Shown: piece by piece, positions 55,186 to 63,185 of the stretch
Layout: each line of letters begins with the position of its first letter
Position numbering within the stretch: the first letter of the stretch is position 1
Made by a program: the position numbers and the translations under genes
Notes under the pieces: generated by a model
What the model was told of the DNA's origin: nothing
The model's database searches: none
Seen by the model: only the letters and a program-made list of their open reading frames with translations
NCBI GenBank assembly: GCA_036503555.1
Contig: DASXWQ010000074.1
Coordinates: forward strand, 24,646 to 88,645
Direction: 5' to 3'
Length of the DNA: 64,000 nucleotides
Source of the DNA: Actinocatenispora sp036503555
GTDB taxonomy: Bacteria > Actinomycetota > Actinomycetes > Mycobacteriales > Micromonosporaceae

Positions 55186-56304
55186 TCACGCGCCGCTCGG
55201 CGCGCCGTCCCCCAGCTCCCAGCTCGGCGTCGCCTCACCGACCGGCATCGACGCCCCCGTGTACTCCAGCAGCACCAGCGCGATGTCGTCGTCCAGGATC
55301 CCGTTGACCCACTCCACCAGCGCCGCCTCCAGCGACGCGAGCCCGTCCTGCACGGTGCCGTGGCCGAGCAGACCCCACGCCCGCTCCTCGATCGGGAAGA
55401 ACTCGCCGTTGCGCCGCGCCTCCGCCAGACCGTCGGTGTACAGCAGGATCCGGTCGCCCGGCTCCAGCCGCTGCACCCGCGGCCGGGCGAGCGGCATGAA
55501 GCCGAGCGGCGGCGCCGGCGCCGGCGGGTCCAGCGGAATCGCCTGACCGCGCCGCAGCAGCAGCGGCGCCGGATGCCCGCAGTTGAGCACGGTCAGCGTG
55601 CCGCCGCGCTCCTCCAGCAGCGCCGCCGTGACGAAGTCCTCCAACCCGACCGAGCGGGCCACCGCCCGGTCCAGGTCGGCGAGGATCGCCCGCAGGTCCG
55701 CCCGCTCGTACGCGACGTGCCGGTACGAACCGAGCACGATGCTCGCCAGCCGTACCGCGTCGAGGCCCTTGCCGCGGACGTCACCGATCAGCAGCCGTAC
55801 CCCGTAGGTCGTGTCGACCGCCTCGTAGAGGTCGCCGCCGATGTCGGCCTCGGCGCTGGCCGAGACGTACCGGGCGGCGAGGGGGAGGTTGCCGACGCGC
55901 GGGCCGAGCGGGCCGAGGATGGCCTGCTGGGCGACGGAGGCCAGGCGGGACAGCGCGGCGAACCGTTCGACCTGGCGCTGGCGTACCGCGCCGACGGCGG
56001 CGGCGATCCCGCTGGCGACGAGTACCGCGACGACGTTGACGGCGACGGACGTCTCCGGACCGGTCGGCGCGGTCAGCCAGAACATCGTGGCCAGGACGAC
56101 CGAGACCATGCCGACCGGCAGGACCGTACGCCACGAGCCGAAGGCGGCGGCGAGGAACGGCGGGGTCGCGAGCAGCCCCACGTAGCTCGGGTCGCGGCCG
56201 TCGGCCAGCTCGACCGACGCGATCAGGACGAGCAGCACGAGGGCAGCGCCGAGGCCGGCGCGGGCATCGGGGCGCATCACACGACGCGCCGGGTTACGAG
56301 GCAT
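55186..56304 (-). CDS. Membrane SpoIIE-type serine phosphatase
   Basis: A 372-residue PP2C phosphatase of the SpoIIE/RsbU type. About 4-5 transmembrane segments lie in residues ~15-115 (LGAALVLLVLIASVELADG, VLPVGMVSVVLATMFWLT, VNVVAVLVASGIAAAVGAV), then the catalytic domain: AEADIGGDLYEAVDTTYG, LIGDVRGKGLDAVRLA, LTVLNCGHPAPLLLRRG, ILLYTDGLAEARR and DDDIALVLLEY. It probably dephosphorylates an anti-sigma-antagonist in response to an envelope signal. ATG 56304. Confidence 0.93.
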   Translation of the reverse strand: MPRNPARRVMRPDARAGLGAALVLLVLIASVELADGRDPSYVGLLATPPFLAAAFGSWRTVLPVGMVSVVLATMFWLTAPTGPETSVAVNVVAVLVASGIAAAVGAVRQRQVERFAALSRLASVAQQAILGPLGPRVGNLPLAARYVSASAEADIGGDLYEAVDTTYGVRLLIGDVRGKGLDAVRLASIVLGSYRHVAYERADLRAILADLDRAVARSVGLEDFVTAALLEERGGTLTVLNCGHPAPLLLRRGQAIPLDPPAPAPPLGFMPLARPRVQRLEPGDRILLYTDGLAEARRNGEFFPIEERAWGLLGHGTVQDGLASLEAALVEWVNGILDDDIALVLLEYTGASMPVGEATPSWELGDGAPSGA

Positions 56305-56429
56305 CGCTCATCTCAGGTCCGGGCGGATCGGATGGTCACAGGATGCCCCGCGGCCACGCGGTACGCGAGCCCGGGAGGCCGTTCGTGGATCTTCCTCGAC
56401 CGGGCGGACGATGGCGTGATGCCGAAATG

Positions 56430-57017
56430 TCAGGAGATGACCTGGTATTGCACCGTCACCGTGCTGTCCGACAGGGAAGCGATCCGGCTGTACGCGGCGC
56501 TGGTGAGGTCGAAGCAGCCACCCGCGAAATAGGGGCCGCGGTCGTTGATCCGGACCTCCACGGACTTGCCGTTGTCCGGGTTGGTGATGCGCACCTTGGT
56601 GTCGAACGGGAGCGTCGGGTTCGCGGCGGTGAGGGCCTTCGCGTCGAACGCGTCGCCGCTCGCCGTCTTCGTGCCGGTCGCGACGTATCCCGCCTTGCAC
56701 GAACCGTTGTCGCCGGTGTTCACCGGGTCGGTCGAATTGTCGTCGCCCGACTGGCCGTTCTTGGTGGTGTTGGTCTTGCTGGGCTGCTCGCCGCTCCCGG
56801 CCGTGCTGCGGGGCTTGCCGCGGGAGGCCCGCTGCTCGTCAGCCTGCCGGTCGGCGCCGCTCGCGGCGGCGGCCTTCGTGTCCGGCTGCGCGTCGGCGGA
56901 GTCGTGCCCGGCGAGTGTCAGCGAAACGGTGCCCGCGGCGACGGCGGCCACGACAAGGCCGGCAGCGATGGGGAGCACTGGGCGAGCAAACCGCCGGCGA
57001 ACATGCCTGCCGTTCAA
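56430..57017 (-). CDS. RlpA-like double-psi beta-barrel protein
   Basis: A 195-residue exported protein: basic N-terminus, hydrophobic helix PIAAGLVVAAVAAGTVSLTLA, a disordered Asn/Thr/Lys linker, then an RlpA/expansin-type double-psi barrel (VATGTKTASGDAFDAKALTAANP, FDTKVRITNPDNGKSVEVRINDRGPY, GCFDLTSAAYSRIA). RlpA-type proteins bind or cleave denuded peptidoglycan. The start is a TTG at 57017 with AAGGGGAG 5 nt upstream; no in-frame ATG or GTG is better. Confidence 0.88.
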   Translation of the reverse strand: MNGRHVRRRFARPVLPIAAGLVVAAVAAGTVSLTLAGHDSADAQPDTKAAAASGADRQADEQRASRGKPRSTAGSGEQPSKTNTTKNGQSGDDNSTDPVNTGDNGSCKAGYVATGTKTASGDAFDAKALTAANPTLPFDTKVRITNPDNGKSVEVRINDRGPYFAGGCFDLTSAAYSRIASLSDSTVTVQYQVIS

Positions 57018-57051
57018 CGCTGCTCCCCTTCCTGTCGTCGGGTCCCGCGGA

Positions 57052-57080
57052 ACATAACGAACGGGTTACCCGCCAGGCAA
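57052..57080 (-). promoter_or_regulatory. Promoter of the RlpA-like gene
   Basis: On the minus strand TTGCCT (57075-57080), a 17-nt spacer and TTATGT (57052-57057) form a sigma-A-like promoter about 35 nt before the TTG start. The 57018-57256 interval was checked for a c-di-AMP (ydaO) riboswitch, common before such genes, and none was recognised. Confidence 0.6.
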
Positions 57081-57209
57081 CCCCGCCTCCGTGGTCTGTT
57101 CACCGCAGTCCGTGAGGATCGCTGATTATGTCCGGGTAGTCACCCGTATGACAGGCCAAGAATGTTCCGCACGTCACGCCCGCTGGGGGTAAACACCTTA
57201 GGGGGCAAG

Positions 57210-57234
57210 GATCAGGCCGTTTCCGGCCGTGATC
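57210..57234 (-). terminator. Terminator after the mannosyltransferase gene
   Basis: GATCACGGCCG and CGGCCTGATC (minus strand) pair around GAAA with one bulged base, about 22 nt past the stop at 57257. Confidence 0.6.
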
Positions 57235-57256
57235 ACACCAGCGCGTACGGTGTCGG

Positions 57257-58084
57257 TCAGGGGCGCAGCAGACGACGGCGGCGACGCAGCCGCAGCGGCA
57301 TGAGGGCCGACTCCCACTGCACCGCGAAGCTCATCTTCGAGGCGCCGCGCTGGCGCTCCTCGAACCGGATCGGTACCTCCATGACGCGGTGACCACGGAG
57401 CACGGTCCGGTAGTTCATCTCGACCTGGAAGCTGTAGCCGTTGCTGCCCACCGTCGGCAGATCCAGGTCGCGCAGCGTCGCCGCGCGCCACAGCTTGAAC
57501 CCGGCCGTCACGTCCCGGATCCGCAGCGACAACAGTCGCTGCACGTAGAAGTTGGCCCAGCCGGACAGCAGCCGGCGGTGCAGGCCCCACTCCTCCGCGA
57601 GGACACCACCCGTGACGTACCGCGAGCCGATGACGACGCCGGCGCGGGTGGCGAGCAGCGTGCCGAGCATCTCCGGGATGACCTCCGGCGGGTGCGACAG
57701 GTCCGCGTCCATCTGGACGACGACGTCGGCGCCGGCGTCGATCGCGCGCGTCATGCCGTCCACGTACGCCCGGCCGAGGCCCTCCTTGGCGGTCCGGTGC
57801 ACGACCGACACCCGCCCGTCGTACGTGCGGGCCAGGTCCTCGGCGACGTCGCCCGTACCGTCCGGGCTGCTGTCGTCGACCACCAGGACGTGCAGCTTCG
57901 GCAGCGGCAGGGCGAGCAGCGCGCGGGTCACGACCGGGAGGTTCTCCGCCTCGTTGTACGTGGGCAGCACGACCGTCACGGCCGTGTCGCACCACGGTGC
58001 GGGCAGCTCCACCGCGTGCCCGGCCCGCTCGATCACCGGGTCAGACGACGACATGTCCTGATCGTCCACCACGTCACTCGCCAT
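57257..58084 (-). CDS. Polyprenol monophosphomannose synthase (GT2 family)
   Basis: A 275-residue glycosyltransferase: VTVVLPTYNEAENLPVV, HVLVVDDSSPDGTGDVAEDLA, KEGLGRAYVDGM, VVVQMDADLSHPPEVIPEM (DxD metal site), GSRYVTGG, DVTAGFKLWR and VEMNYRTVLRGHRVMEVPIRFEERQRGASKMS. It transfers mannose from GDP-mannose to polyprenyl phosphate at the membrane, supplying protein O-mannosylation and lipoglycan synthesis in actinobacteria. No acyltransferase domain is fused. GAGGAGGGG precedes ATG 58084. Confidence 0.93.
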   Translation of the reverse strand: MASDVVDDQDMSSSDPVIERAGHAVELPAPWCDTAVTVVLPTYNEAENLPVVTRALLALPLPKLHVLVVDDSSPDGTGDVAEDLARTYDGRVSVVHRTAKEGLGRAYVDGMTRAIDAGADVVVQMDADLSHPPEVIPEMLGTLLATRAGVVIGSRYVTGGVLAEEWGLHRRLLSGWANFYVQRLLSLRIRDVTAGFKLWRAATLRDLDLPTVGSNGYSFQVEMNYRTVLRGHRVMEVPIRFEERQRGASKMSFAVQWESALMPLRLRRRRRLLRP

Positions 58085-58230
58085 CGGCCGCCCCTCCTCG
58101 ATGCACCCGTACCCTCGCCGGCCGGCCCAACCAGTCTCCCACCGAGCGTCACCGACGAGACCGGCAGAGTAGGCCATCCCGGCCATCCGGCGCCCGACGG
58201 GCCATCCCGTGGCCCGTCCCGCTCCCGAGG

Positions 58231-59265
58231 TCAGTAGCGGACGGTGATGCGGCGGGCGCCGGGGTCGACGGTCACCTCGCCGCCGTTGGGTACGACGAGC
58301 TGAGGGTCGGTGTGCCCGAAGTCGACGTCCAGCACCACCGGCACGCCCGGGTGGTACTCGTCGAGGGCGGCGAGGACCGCCTCACGCTGGGCGGACACGT
58401 ACGCGGACTTCTGCTCGGGGGTGGTCGGGTTGTCGAGCGCCCAGCCCTTGGGGCGGCCGACGAGGACCGCGGCGAAACGCTGGAGCATGCCGCGCTCGCC
58501 CATGCCGGACAACATCCGGTACACCTCGCGCGCCAGCGGCAGCTCCTCGCAGGTCTCCAGGAAGAGGACCGCGCCCTCGTACGCCTCGGGGGGGCGCAGC
58601 CAACGGCCGGCACGCATGTTCCAGTCGACGATCTCCAGGCTGCCACCCCAGGCCGGGCCCGTGACCGCCGTGTCCGGGCCGTGCCACGTCCAGCCCTCCG
58701 TGGGCAGCATGGGCGGCTCGGTGGCCAGCGTCGCCGGATCCTGCCAGTCCCGGTCGATGTCGTTGTACGCCGTCGCGGGACGCAGCTCGTACTCGTCGTG
58801 CGTGAAGAGGGCGGCGCGCAGCGCCTCCTCGGTGTGCGGGTTCATGCTGCCGCCGCGGCCGAGGGCGGTCATCACGGTGCCGCCGTAGTACGAGACGATG
58901 CCGAGGTTCCAGAGGTAGATGTGCAGGTTCGTGTTGTCGCTGTGGCCGAAGAACGGCTTCGGGTTCGCGCGGAGCACGTCCGCGTCGAGGTGCGGCAGCA
59001 CCTTGATCTGGTCCTCGCCGCCGATGCTGGTCACCACCGCCGCGATGGACGGGTCGGCGAACGCGGCGTTGACGTCCGCCGCGCGCTCCGCCGGGCTGGC
59101 CCCGAACTTGCGCGTCGTCGGGTACTCGACGGGGACCAGGCCGAAGTCGTCCCGGAGCCGGCGCAGGCCCAGGTCGAACGGCGCGGGGAAAAGCGCCGGC
59201 AGCGCGGCGGCGGGGGACAGCACGGCGACACGGTCACCGGGCTTCGGCTTCTCCGGATACAGCAT
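58231..59265 (-). CDS. S66-family LD-carboxypeptidase / MccF-like peptidase
   Basis: A 344-residue S66 protein: KPGDRVAVLSPAAALPAL, TSIGGEDQIKVLPHLD, FFGHSDNTNLHIYLWNLG (nucleophile Ser), FLETCEELP (acid) and VDFGHTDPQLVVPNGG (His). Length and the AWGGSLEIVDW segment favour the MccF-like subgroup, which cleaves microcin-type nucleotide-peptide adducts, over the murein LD-carboxypeptidase. TAGCGT is 8 nt before ATG 59265, suggesting a leaderless mRNA. Divergent from the MerR-type promoter at 59317. Confidence 0.9.
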   Translation of the reverse strand: MLYPEKPKPGDRVAVLSPAAALPALFPAPFDLGLRRLRDDFGLVPVEYPTTRKFGASPAERAADVNAAFADPSIAAVVTSIGGEDQIKVLPHLDADVLRANPKPFFGHSDNTNLHIYLWNLGIVSYYGGTVMTALGRGGSMNPHTEEALRAALFTHDEYELRPATAYNDIDRDWQDPATLATEPPMLPTEGWTWHGPDTAVTGPAWGGSLEIVDWNMRAGRWLRPPEAYEGAVLFLETCEELPLAREVYRMLSGMGERGMLQRFAAVLVGRPKGWALDNPTTPEQKSAYVSAQREAVLAALDEYHPGVPVVLDVDFGHTDPQLVVPNGGEVTVDPGARRITVRY

Positions 59266-59316
59266 GTCCCGGGACGCTAGCAGCCCCGACCTGGCCGCAC
59301 ATCCGAGAATCCAGGG

Positions 59317-59347
59317 TTGACTTGAAGCTGGCTTCAGCTTGCAGGAT
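59317..59347 (+). promoter_or_regulatory. MerR-type promoter with 19-bp spacer and central operator
   Basis: TTGACT (59317-59322), a 19-bp spacer and CAGGAT (59342-59347) flank the inverted repeat TGAAGC-TG-GCTTCA (59323-59336). Over-long 19-bp spacers with a central dyad are the hallmark of MerR-family activated promoters. No MerR gene lies in the window. Confidence 0.75.
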
Positions 59348-59374
59348 CGAGCCCGACAATCCTGGGAGGACACG

Positions 59375-60460
59375 ATGGCGGACGGGATCCTGGACGAGGC
59401 GTACGAACGGTTGCACGACAGCGGGCCGGAACGCGAAGGCTGGCTGTCCAACCACGCACCGATGGCCGTCGAGGCGCTGGCCCGGCACGGCCACGACACG
59501 GACATCCACGCCTGGATCGACTGGTACACGCCGAAACTCGAAGACATGCCCCGGCGGTACGAGCCGATCGATGCCGACCGGTGGCGGGAGGCGCTCGGCG
59601 ACCCGCGCCGCATCGCCGACTGGGTCGACCTGCTCACCGGCTCCGTCGCCGACACGCCCTGGCGTACCGTCCTCGCGACCTGGTGGCCGCGGCTGCTGCC
59701 CGGCATCGCCGCCGGCGCCACGCACGGCGTCATCCGCGTCGGCCACGCCGTGCGTACGTTGCTGTCCGGCGACGAGAGCCCCGCCGCCGTCGCCGAACTG
59801 GGACACGCCCTCGCGTACTGGGCGGCCCGGTGGCAGGCGGTGCCCGGCGTCAACCTCGCGGCCGTCGGCGGCACCCTCACCCCCGACACGGCGCTCGACC
59901 ACGTCCCCGTACTCCCGCACCAGTCCGGTGGCATCCGCGAACGCCTCGCCCGGCTCGACAGCCTCATCGGCACCGGCAGCAGCTCGGAGGTCGTGTCGTG
60001 GCCGGACTCGCTGGCGGCGGGGGCGCCGCCGGACGATCCGGCCTGGGCGCGGGACTGGCTGGCCGACCTCGTCGACGCCGCCGTACGCCGCTACCGCTAC
60101 TTCGGGTACGGCTCGCCGGTCATGCTGGTGCACTCCGCCACCGCGCCGAACGCGGTGCTGCGTACCCTGCCGGCGCTGCCGCGCGAACTCTGGGTGCCGA
60201 GCGTCGGCGCCGCGTGGGCCGCGTCCGCCGCGGTCACCTCGGTGTACACGCCCGACCGGCCGGTACCGCCGGGCGACCTGGCCGCACCGCCGTCCGGTCA
60301 CGACCCGGTACGCGAGCTGCTGGACCGGGCCGCCGCGCACCGGGGCGAGCACGTGATCAAGCTCGTCGACACGGCCGTCGACGTACACGAGCGGACCGGG
60401 GACCCGGACGCGCTCGCCGCGGCGGCGAGCGCGATCGAGCTGATGAGCGAGGACTCCTGA
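59375..60460 (+). CDS. Questin oxidase-like protein (DUF4243)
   Basis: A 361-residue protein of the questin oxidase/DUF4243 family, rich in conserved His and Trp: HDSGPEREGWLSNHAPMAVEAL, ARHGHDTDIHAWIDWYTPKLE, TPWRTVLATWWPRLLPGIAAGATHGVIRVGHAVR and ELGHALAYWAARW, with VMLVHSATAPNAVLR in the C-terminal half. Fungal relatives perform Baeyer-Villiger-like ring opening; bacterial ones are uncharacterised. ATG 59375 follows GGGAGG. Expression is probably inducible through the MerR-type promoter just upstream. Confidence 0.83.
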   Translation: MADGILDEAYERLHDSGPEREGWLSNHAPMAVEALARHGHDTDIHAWIDWYTPKLEDMPRRYEPIDADRWREALGDPRRIADWVDLLTGSVADTPWRTVLATWWPRLLPGIAAGATHGVIRVGHAVRTLLSGDESPAAVAELGHALAYWAARWQAVPGVNLAAVGGTLTPDTALDHVPVLPHQSGGIRERLARLDSLIGTGSSSEVVSWPDSLAAGAPPDDPAWARDWLADLVDAAVRRYRYFGYGSPVMLVHSATAPNAVLRTLPALPRELWVPSVGAAWAASAAVTSVYTPDRPVPPGDLAAPPSGHDPVRELLDRAAAHRGEHVIKLVDTAVDVHERTGDPDALAAAASAIELMSEDS

Positions 60461-60499
60461 CCTTCGGACGGTAGCGGCTCGGTGAGCCGGGCGGGGCGG

Positions 60500-60529
60500 T
60501 TGTCCACAGGGGTGGAGCGGTTGTCCACA
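60500..60529 (+). promoter_or_regulatory. Two directly repeated DnaA boxes
   Basis: TTGTCCACA occurs at 60500-60508 and 60521-60529, 21 bp apart (two helical turns), between the questin-oxidase-like gene and gtrA. This is the actinobacterial DnaA box consensus. The rest of 60530-60754 holds no gene and a GT-rich stretch. Confidence 0.6.
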
Positions 60530-60754
60530 GCACACGGCTCGCGTTCACCGAGGCGGGCTAGGGTGGCCGCGGGGTCGCCCCCCTGTGGTGGGTGGGGGTA
60601 TAGGCGGGCGCGCCGGAAACAACGGCATCCCGCTCGCCTCGCTTCGAGCCGGCCACCGGACGCTTCTCGCCGCATACGCGGTCGATGTCCCGGTTTCGCG
60701 GCGCTGGGTGGTGCCCGATGTGCCGCCCGTGTCGGGCGGCGTAGGCTGCCTCGG

Positions 60755-61315
60755 GTGTTCGTGGTCGACAGCGCCCTGAAGCGAGTGCCGGAGCCGATGC
60801 GCTCGCTGCTCATCCGGCACCACGAATCGCTCAAGTTCCTGATCGTCGGCGGCACGTGCTTCCTGATCACCACCGTGATCAACTACGCGCTCAAGCTGAC
60901 GATCCTGCGCGACAAGCCGGTCACGGCGCTGACCATCGCGACGATCGTGGCCACGGTCATCTCGTACGTCCTCAACCGCGAGTGGTCGTTCCGCACCCGC
61001 GGCGGCCGCGAGCGACACCACGAGGCGCTGCTGTTCTTTCTGGTCAGCGGCCTGGCGGTGGGGGTCAACGACATTCCGCTGCTGGTCTCGCGGTACGTCC
61101 TGGAGCTGCGTACCCCGGTCGTCAGCCTCCTCACGCAGGAGATCGCCGACTTCGTCAGTGGCATGATCCTCGGGACGCTGCTGGCGATGGTGTTCCGGCT
61201 GTGGGCGTTCCGGAAGTTCGTGTTCCCGACCGCTGACGCGCGCCCGCGCCCGGAGCGCGCCACGAGCCGTCCTGCCCCCGTCTCGGAGCTGGCCGACAGC
61301 GACGAGGTCGCGTGA
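60755..61315 (+). CDS. GtrA family membrane protein
   Basis: A 186-residue protein with four transmembrane helices (LKFLIVGGTCFLITTVINYAL, ALTIATIVATVISYVLN, ALLFFLVSGLAVGVNDIPLLV, FVSGMILGTLLAMVFRLWAF) and the GtrA signature NREWSFRTR / RKFVFP. GtrA proteins are thought to move polyprenyl-linked sugars across the membrane, consistent with the polyprenol mannosyltransferase 3 kb away. TAGGCT is 7 nt before GTG 60755. The next gene overlaps in GTGA. Confidence 0.9.
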   Translation: MFVVDSALKRVPEPMRSLLIRHHESLKFLIVGGTCFLITTVINYALKLTILRDKPVTALTIATIVATVISYVLNREWSFRTRGGRERHHEALLFFLVSGLAVGVNDIPLLVSRYVLELRTPVVSLLTQEIADFVSGMILGTLLAMVFRLWAFRKFVFPTADARPRPERATSRPAPVSELADSDEVA

Positions 61316-61941
61316 CGGACGCCCGCCCGGACGTACCCCGGGCGGACGAGCTCCGCGCCGTGGTCACCGCAGACCCGTGGCTGATGTCCGTCCTCACCGC
61401 CGTACGCGCGGCGCGCCTGCCCGACGCGTGGGTCGGCGCCGGCGTCCTGCGGGACCTGGTGTGGGCCACCCGGTACGGCCACGGCTTCGACCCGGCGGCG
61501 CTGCGTGACGTGGACGTGGCGTACCACGAGCCGGGGGACGTGACGCGGGACGGCGACGCGCGGGCGACGACGCTGCTGGCCCGGCTGCGCCCGGACGTGC
61601 CGTGGGAGGCGACGAACCAGGCCGCGGTGCACCTCTGGTACGCGGAGTTCTTCGACACCGACCGACCGGCGCCGCTGCCGTCGACCGCGGCGGGCGTCGC
61701 GACGTGGCCGGAGACCGCGACCGCCGTGGCGGTACGGCTGGGCGACGCCGGCGGGATCGAGGTGTGCGCGCCGTGCGGGTTGGACGACCTGCTCGACGGG
61801 GTGTGGCGGCGGAACCCGGCGCGGGTGACGCCGGCGGAGTCGCGGCGCCGGCTGGCCCGGCAGCGCGGGCGGTGGCCGGGCGCACGGATCGCCGAATCCG
61901 ATGGACAGGGCGTCGCGGGTGACGCAGCATCCGGCGCATGA
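61312..61941 (+). CDS. Nucleotidyltransferase-like protein (DUF925 family)
   Basis: A 209-residue NTP_transf_6-type protein: WVGAGVLRDLVWATRYGHG, RDVDVAYHEPGDVTRDGDARA, DVPWEATNQAAVHLWYAEFF, GDAGGIEVCAPCGLDDLLDGVWRRNPARV. The order of acidic residues matches the nucleotidyltransferase fold; the substrate is unknown. GTG 61312 overlaps gtrA, and the stop overlaps the DinB gene (ATGA). Confidence 0.88.
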   Translation: MTDARPDVPRADELRAVVTADPWLMSVLTAVRAARLPDAWVGAGVLRDLVWATRYGHGFDPAALRDVDVAYHEPGDVTRDGDARATTLLARLRPDVPWEATNQAAVHLWYAEFFDTDRPAPLPSTAAGVATWPETATAVAVRLGDAGGIEVCAPCGLDDLLDGVWRRNPARVTPAESRRRLARQRGRWPGARIAESDGQGVAGDAASGA

Positions 61942-62444
61942 CACGTACCGATGTGCCCACGACGTGGGACGAACGCGCGATGCTCGCCACGTTCCTCGAC
62001 TATGCGCGGGCGACAGTGCACGCCAAGTGCGAGGGGCTGTCCGACGAGCTTGCCCGGCAGGCGCCGCTGCCGCTGTCGCCGCTGATGACGATCTCCGGGC
62101 TCGTCAACCATCTCCGCTGGGTCGAGTACTGGTGGTTCCAGGTGGTGTTCCTCGGCGAGCCGGACGAGGGCCCGTGGACCGACGAGGACCCGGACCGGGA
62201 GATGCGCATCGCGGTCGACATGCCGCTGTCGCAGGTCCTCGCCGAGTACGAGGAGCAGACGGCGCGCTATCGGGAGCTGGTCGCCGGCACCGACCTCGAC
62301 GCGCGCGCGAAGCGGGAACGGCATGGCGGCGGCGAGCTGGTCAACGTCCGCTGGATCCTGCACCACCTGATCGAGGAGACCGCCCGGCACAACGGGCATC
62401 TGGACATCCTGCGCGAGATGGCCGACGGCAGCCGCGGCGACTGA
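61938..62444 (+). CDS. DinB family protein (DUF664)
   Basis: A 168-residue four-helix-bundle protein: MLATFLDYARATVHAKCEGL, SPLMTISGLVNHLRWVEYWWFQVVFLGE (first metal His), and WILHHLIEETARHNGHLDILREM (HxxxH). The DinB/YfiT group binds a metal and is linked to low-molecular-weight thiol chemistry (mycothiol in actinobacteria). It is translationally coupled to the nucleotidyltransferase, forming a three-gene operon with gtrA. Confidence 0.9.
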   Translation: MTRTDVPTTWDERAMLATFLDYARATVHAKCEGLSDELARQAPLPLSPLMTISGLVNHLRWVEYWWFQVVFLGEPDEGPWTDEDPDREMRIAVDMPLSQVLAEYEEQTARYRELVAGTDLDARAKRERHGGGELVNVRWILHHLIEETARHNGHLDILREMADGSRGD

Positions 62445-62498
62445 CCCCGCACACCGCCGGTCCGGCCTCGGCCCCGCACCCGGGCCGCGTGCCGGCAC

Positions 62499-63185
62499 TC
62501 AGCCGTACGCGCCGAACGCGGACGCGGTGATCGCGGCGTGCGTGGCGGCGACGATCCGGCGTACGGGCTCGTCCATGGCGGCGTCGATCACCTGGCGCCG
62601 ATGCCGTCGCCGCTCGGCCGGCAGGTCCGCGTACGCCGGGGGCGGCGGGCCCAGCTGCCGGCCGAGCGAGGCGACCACGGCGTCGTGTGCCCCCAGGTCG
62701 TTGCCCCAGACCAGGGCGTACGTGTACCAGGTCTCGGTGCGGCCGAGCACGCTCGGGTCGGCGAAGCGGATCCGCTCCTCGCGGAACAGTCCGAGCCGGC
62801 GGGCGGTGAACCGCCGGCACAGCCCGGCCCGTTCCAGCGACTCGCCGGTGCGCGCGGTCGCGTCCGGCGCGAGTCGGGCGAGCCAGTCGGCCACGCCGTA
62901 CCGGCCGGGGGTGTTGGCGACGGTACGCAGGACGGCGAGCTGGAGGTCCCGGGTATCGGTGGGTTCGGCGGCGACCTCGACACCGCCGTCGCCGATCTTC
63001 AGCACACCGGCGACCGCCGGCTCGGCGAGCAGCGCGCCGGCGATGACGAGGTCGAGCAGTTTTGGGTGGTAGCGGGGGCGGCCGTCGAGGTCGTGCCCGA
63101 GCACGTACAGCGCTTCGGGCAGCGGCAGGTGGCCGCGGGCGGGGCTGCCCCGCGGCGGCTCGTACCGCCCGCCCGGGAAGGTCAT
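62499..63185 (-). CDS. GOLPH3/VPS74-like (GPP34) protein
   Basis: A 228-residue protein of the GPP34 family: LPLPEALYVLGHDLDGRPRYHPKLLDLVIAGALLAEPA, VEVAAEPTDTRDLQLAVLRTVANTP, DWLARLAPDATARTGESLERAGLCRR, and RRHRRQVIDAAMDEPVRRIVAATHAAITASAFGAYG. Eukaryotic relatives bind phosphoinositides and sort glycosyltransferases; actinobacterial ones are widespread and uncharacterised. Its ATG at 63185 overlaps the end of the broken acetamidase gene by 4 bp, so its translation may be affected by that break. Confidence 0.9.
   Translation of the reverse strand: MTFPGGRYEPPRGSPARGHLPLPEALYVLGHDLDGRPRYHPKLLDLVIAGALLAEPAVAGVLKIGDGGVEVAAEPTDTRDLQLAVLRTVANTPGRYGVADWLARLAPDATARTGESLERAGLCRRFTARRLGLFREERIRFADPSVLGRTETWYTYALVWGNDLGAHDAVVASLGRQLGPPPPAYADLPAERRRHRRQVIDAAMDEPVRRIVAATHAAITASAFGAYG

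Noticed and set aside
57018..57256. Possible c-di-AMP (ydaO) riboswitch upstream of the RlpA-like gene
   Set aside because: Cell-wall genes of actinobacteria often carry one, but the conserved ydaO core segments are not seen on either strand here; only an ordinary promoter and a terminator were found.
60500..60529. Chromosomal replication origin
   Set aside because: Only two DnaA boxes, no AT-rich unwinding region and no dnaA/dnaN/gyrB/rpmH neighbours.
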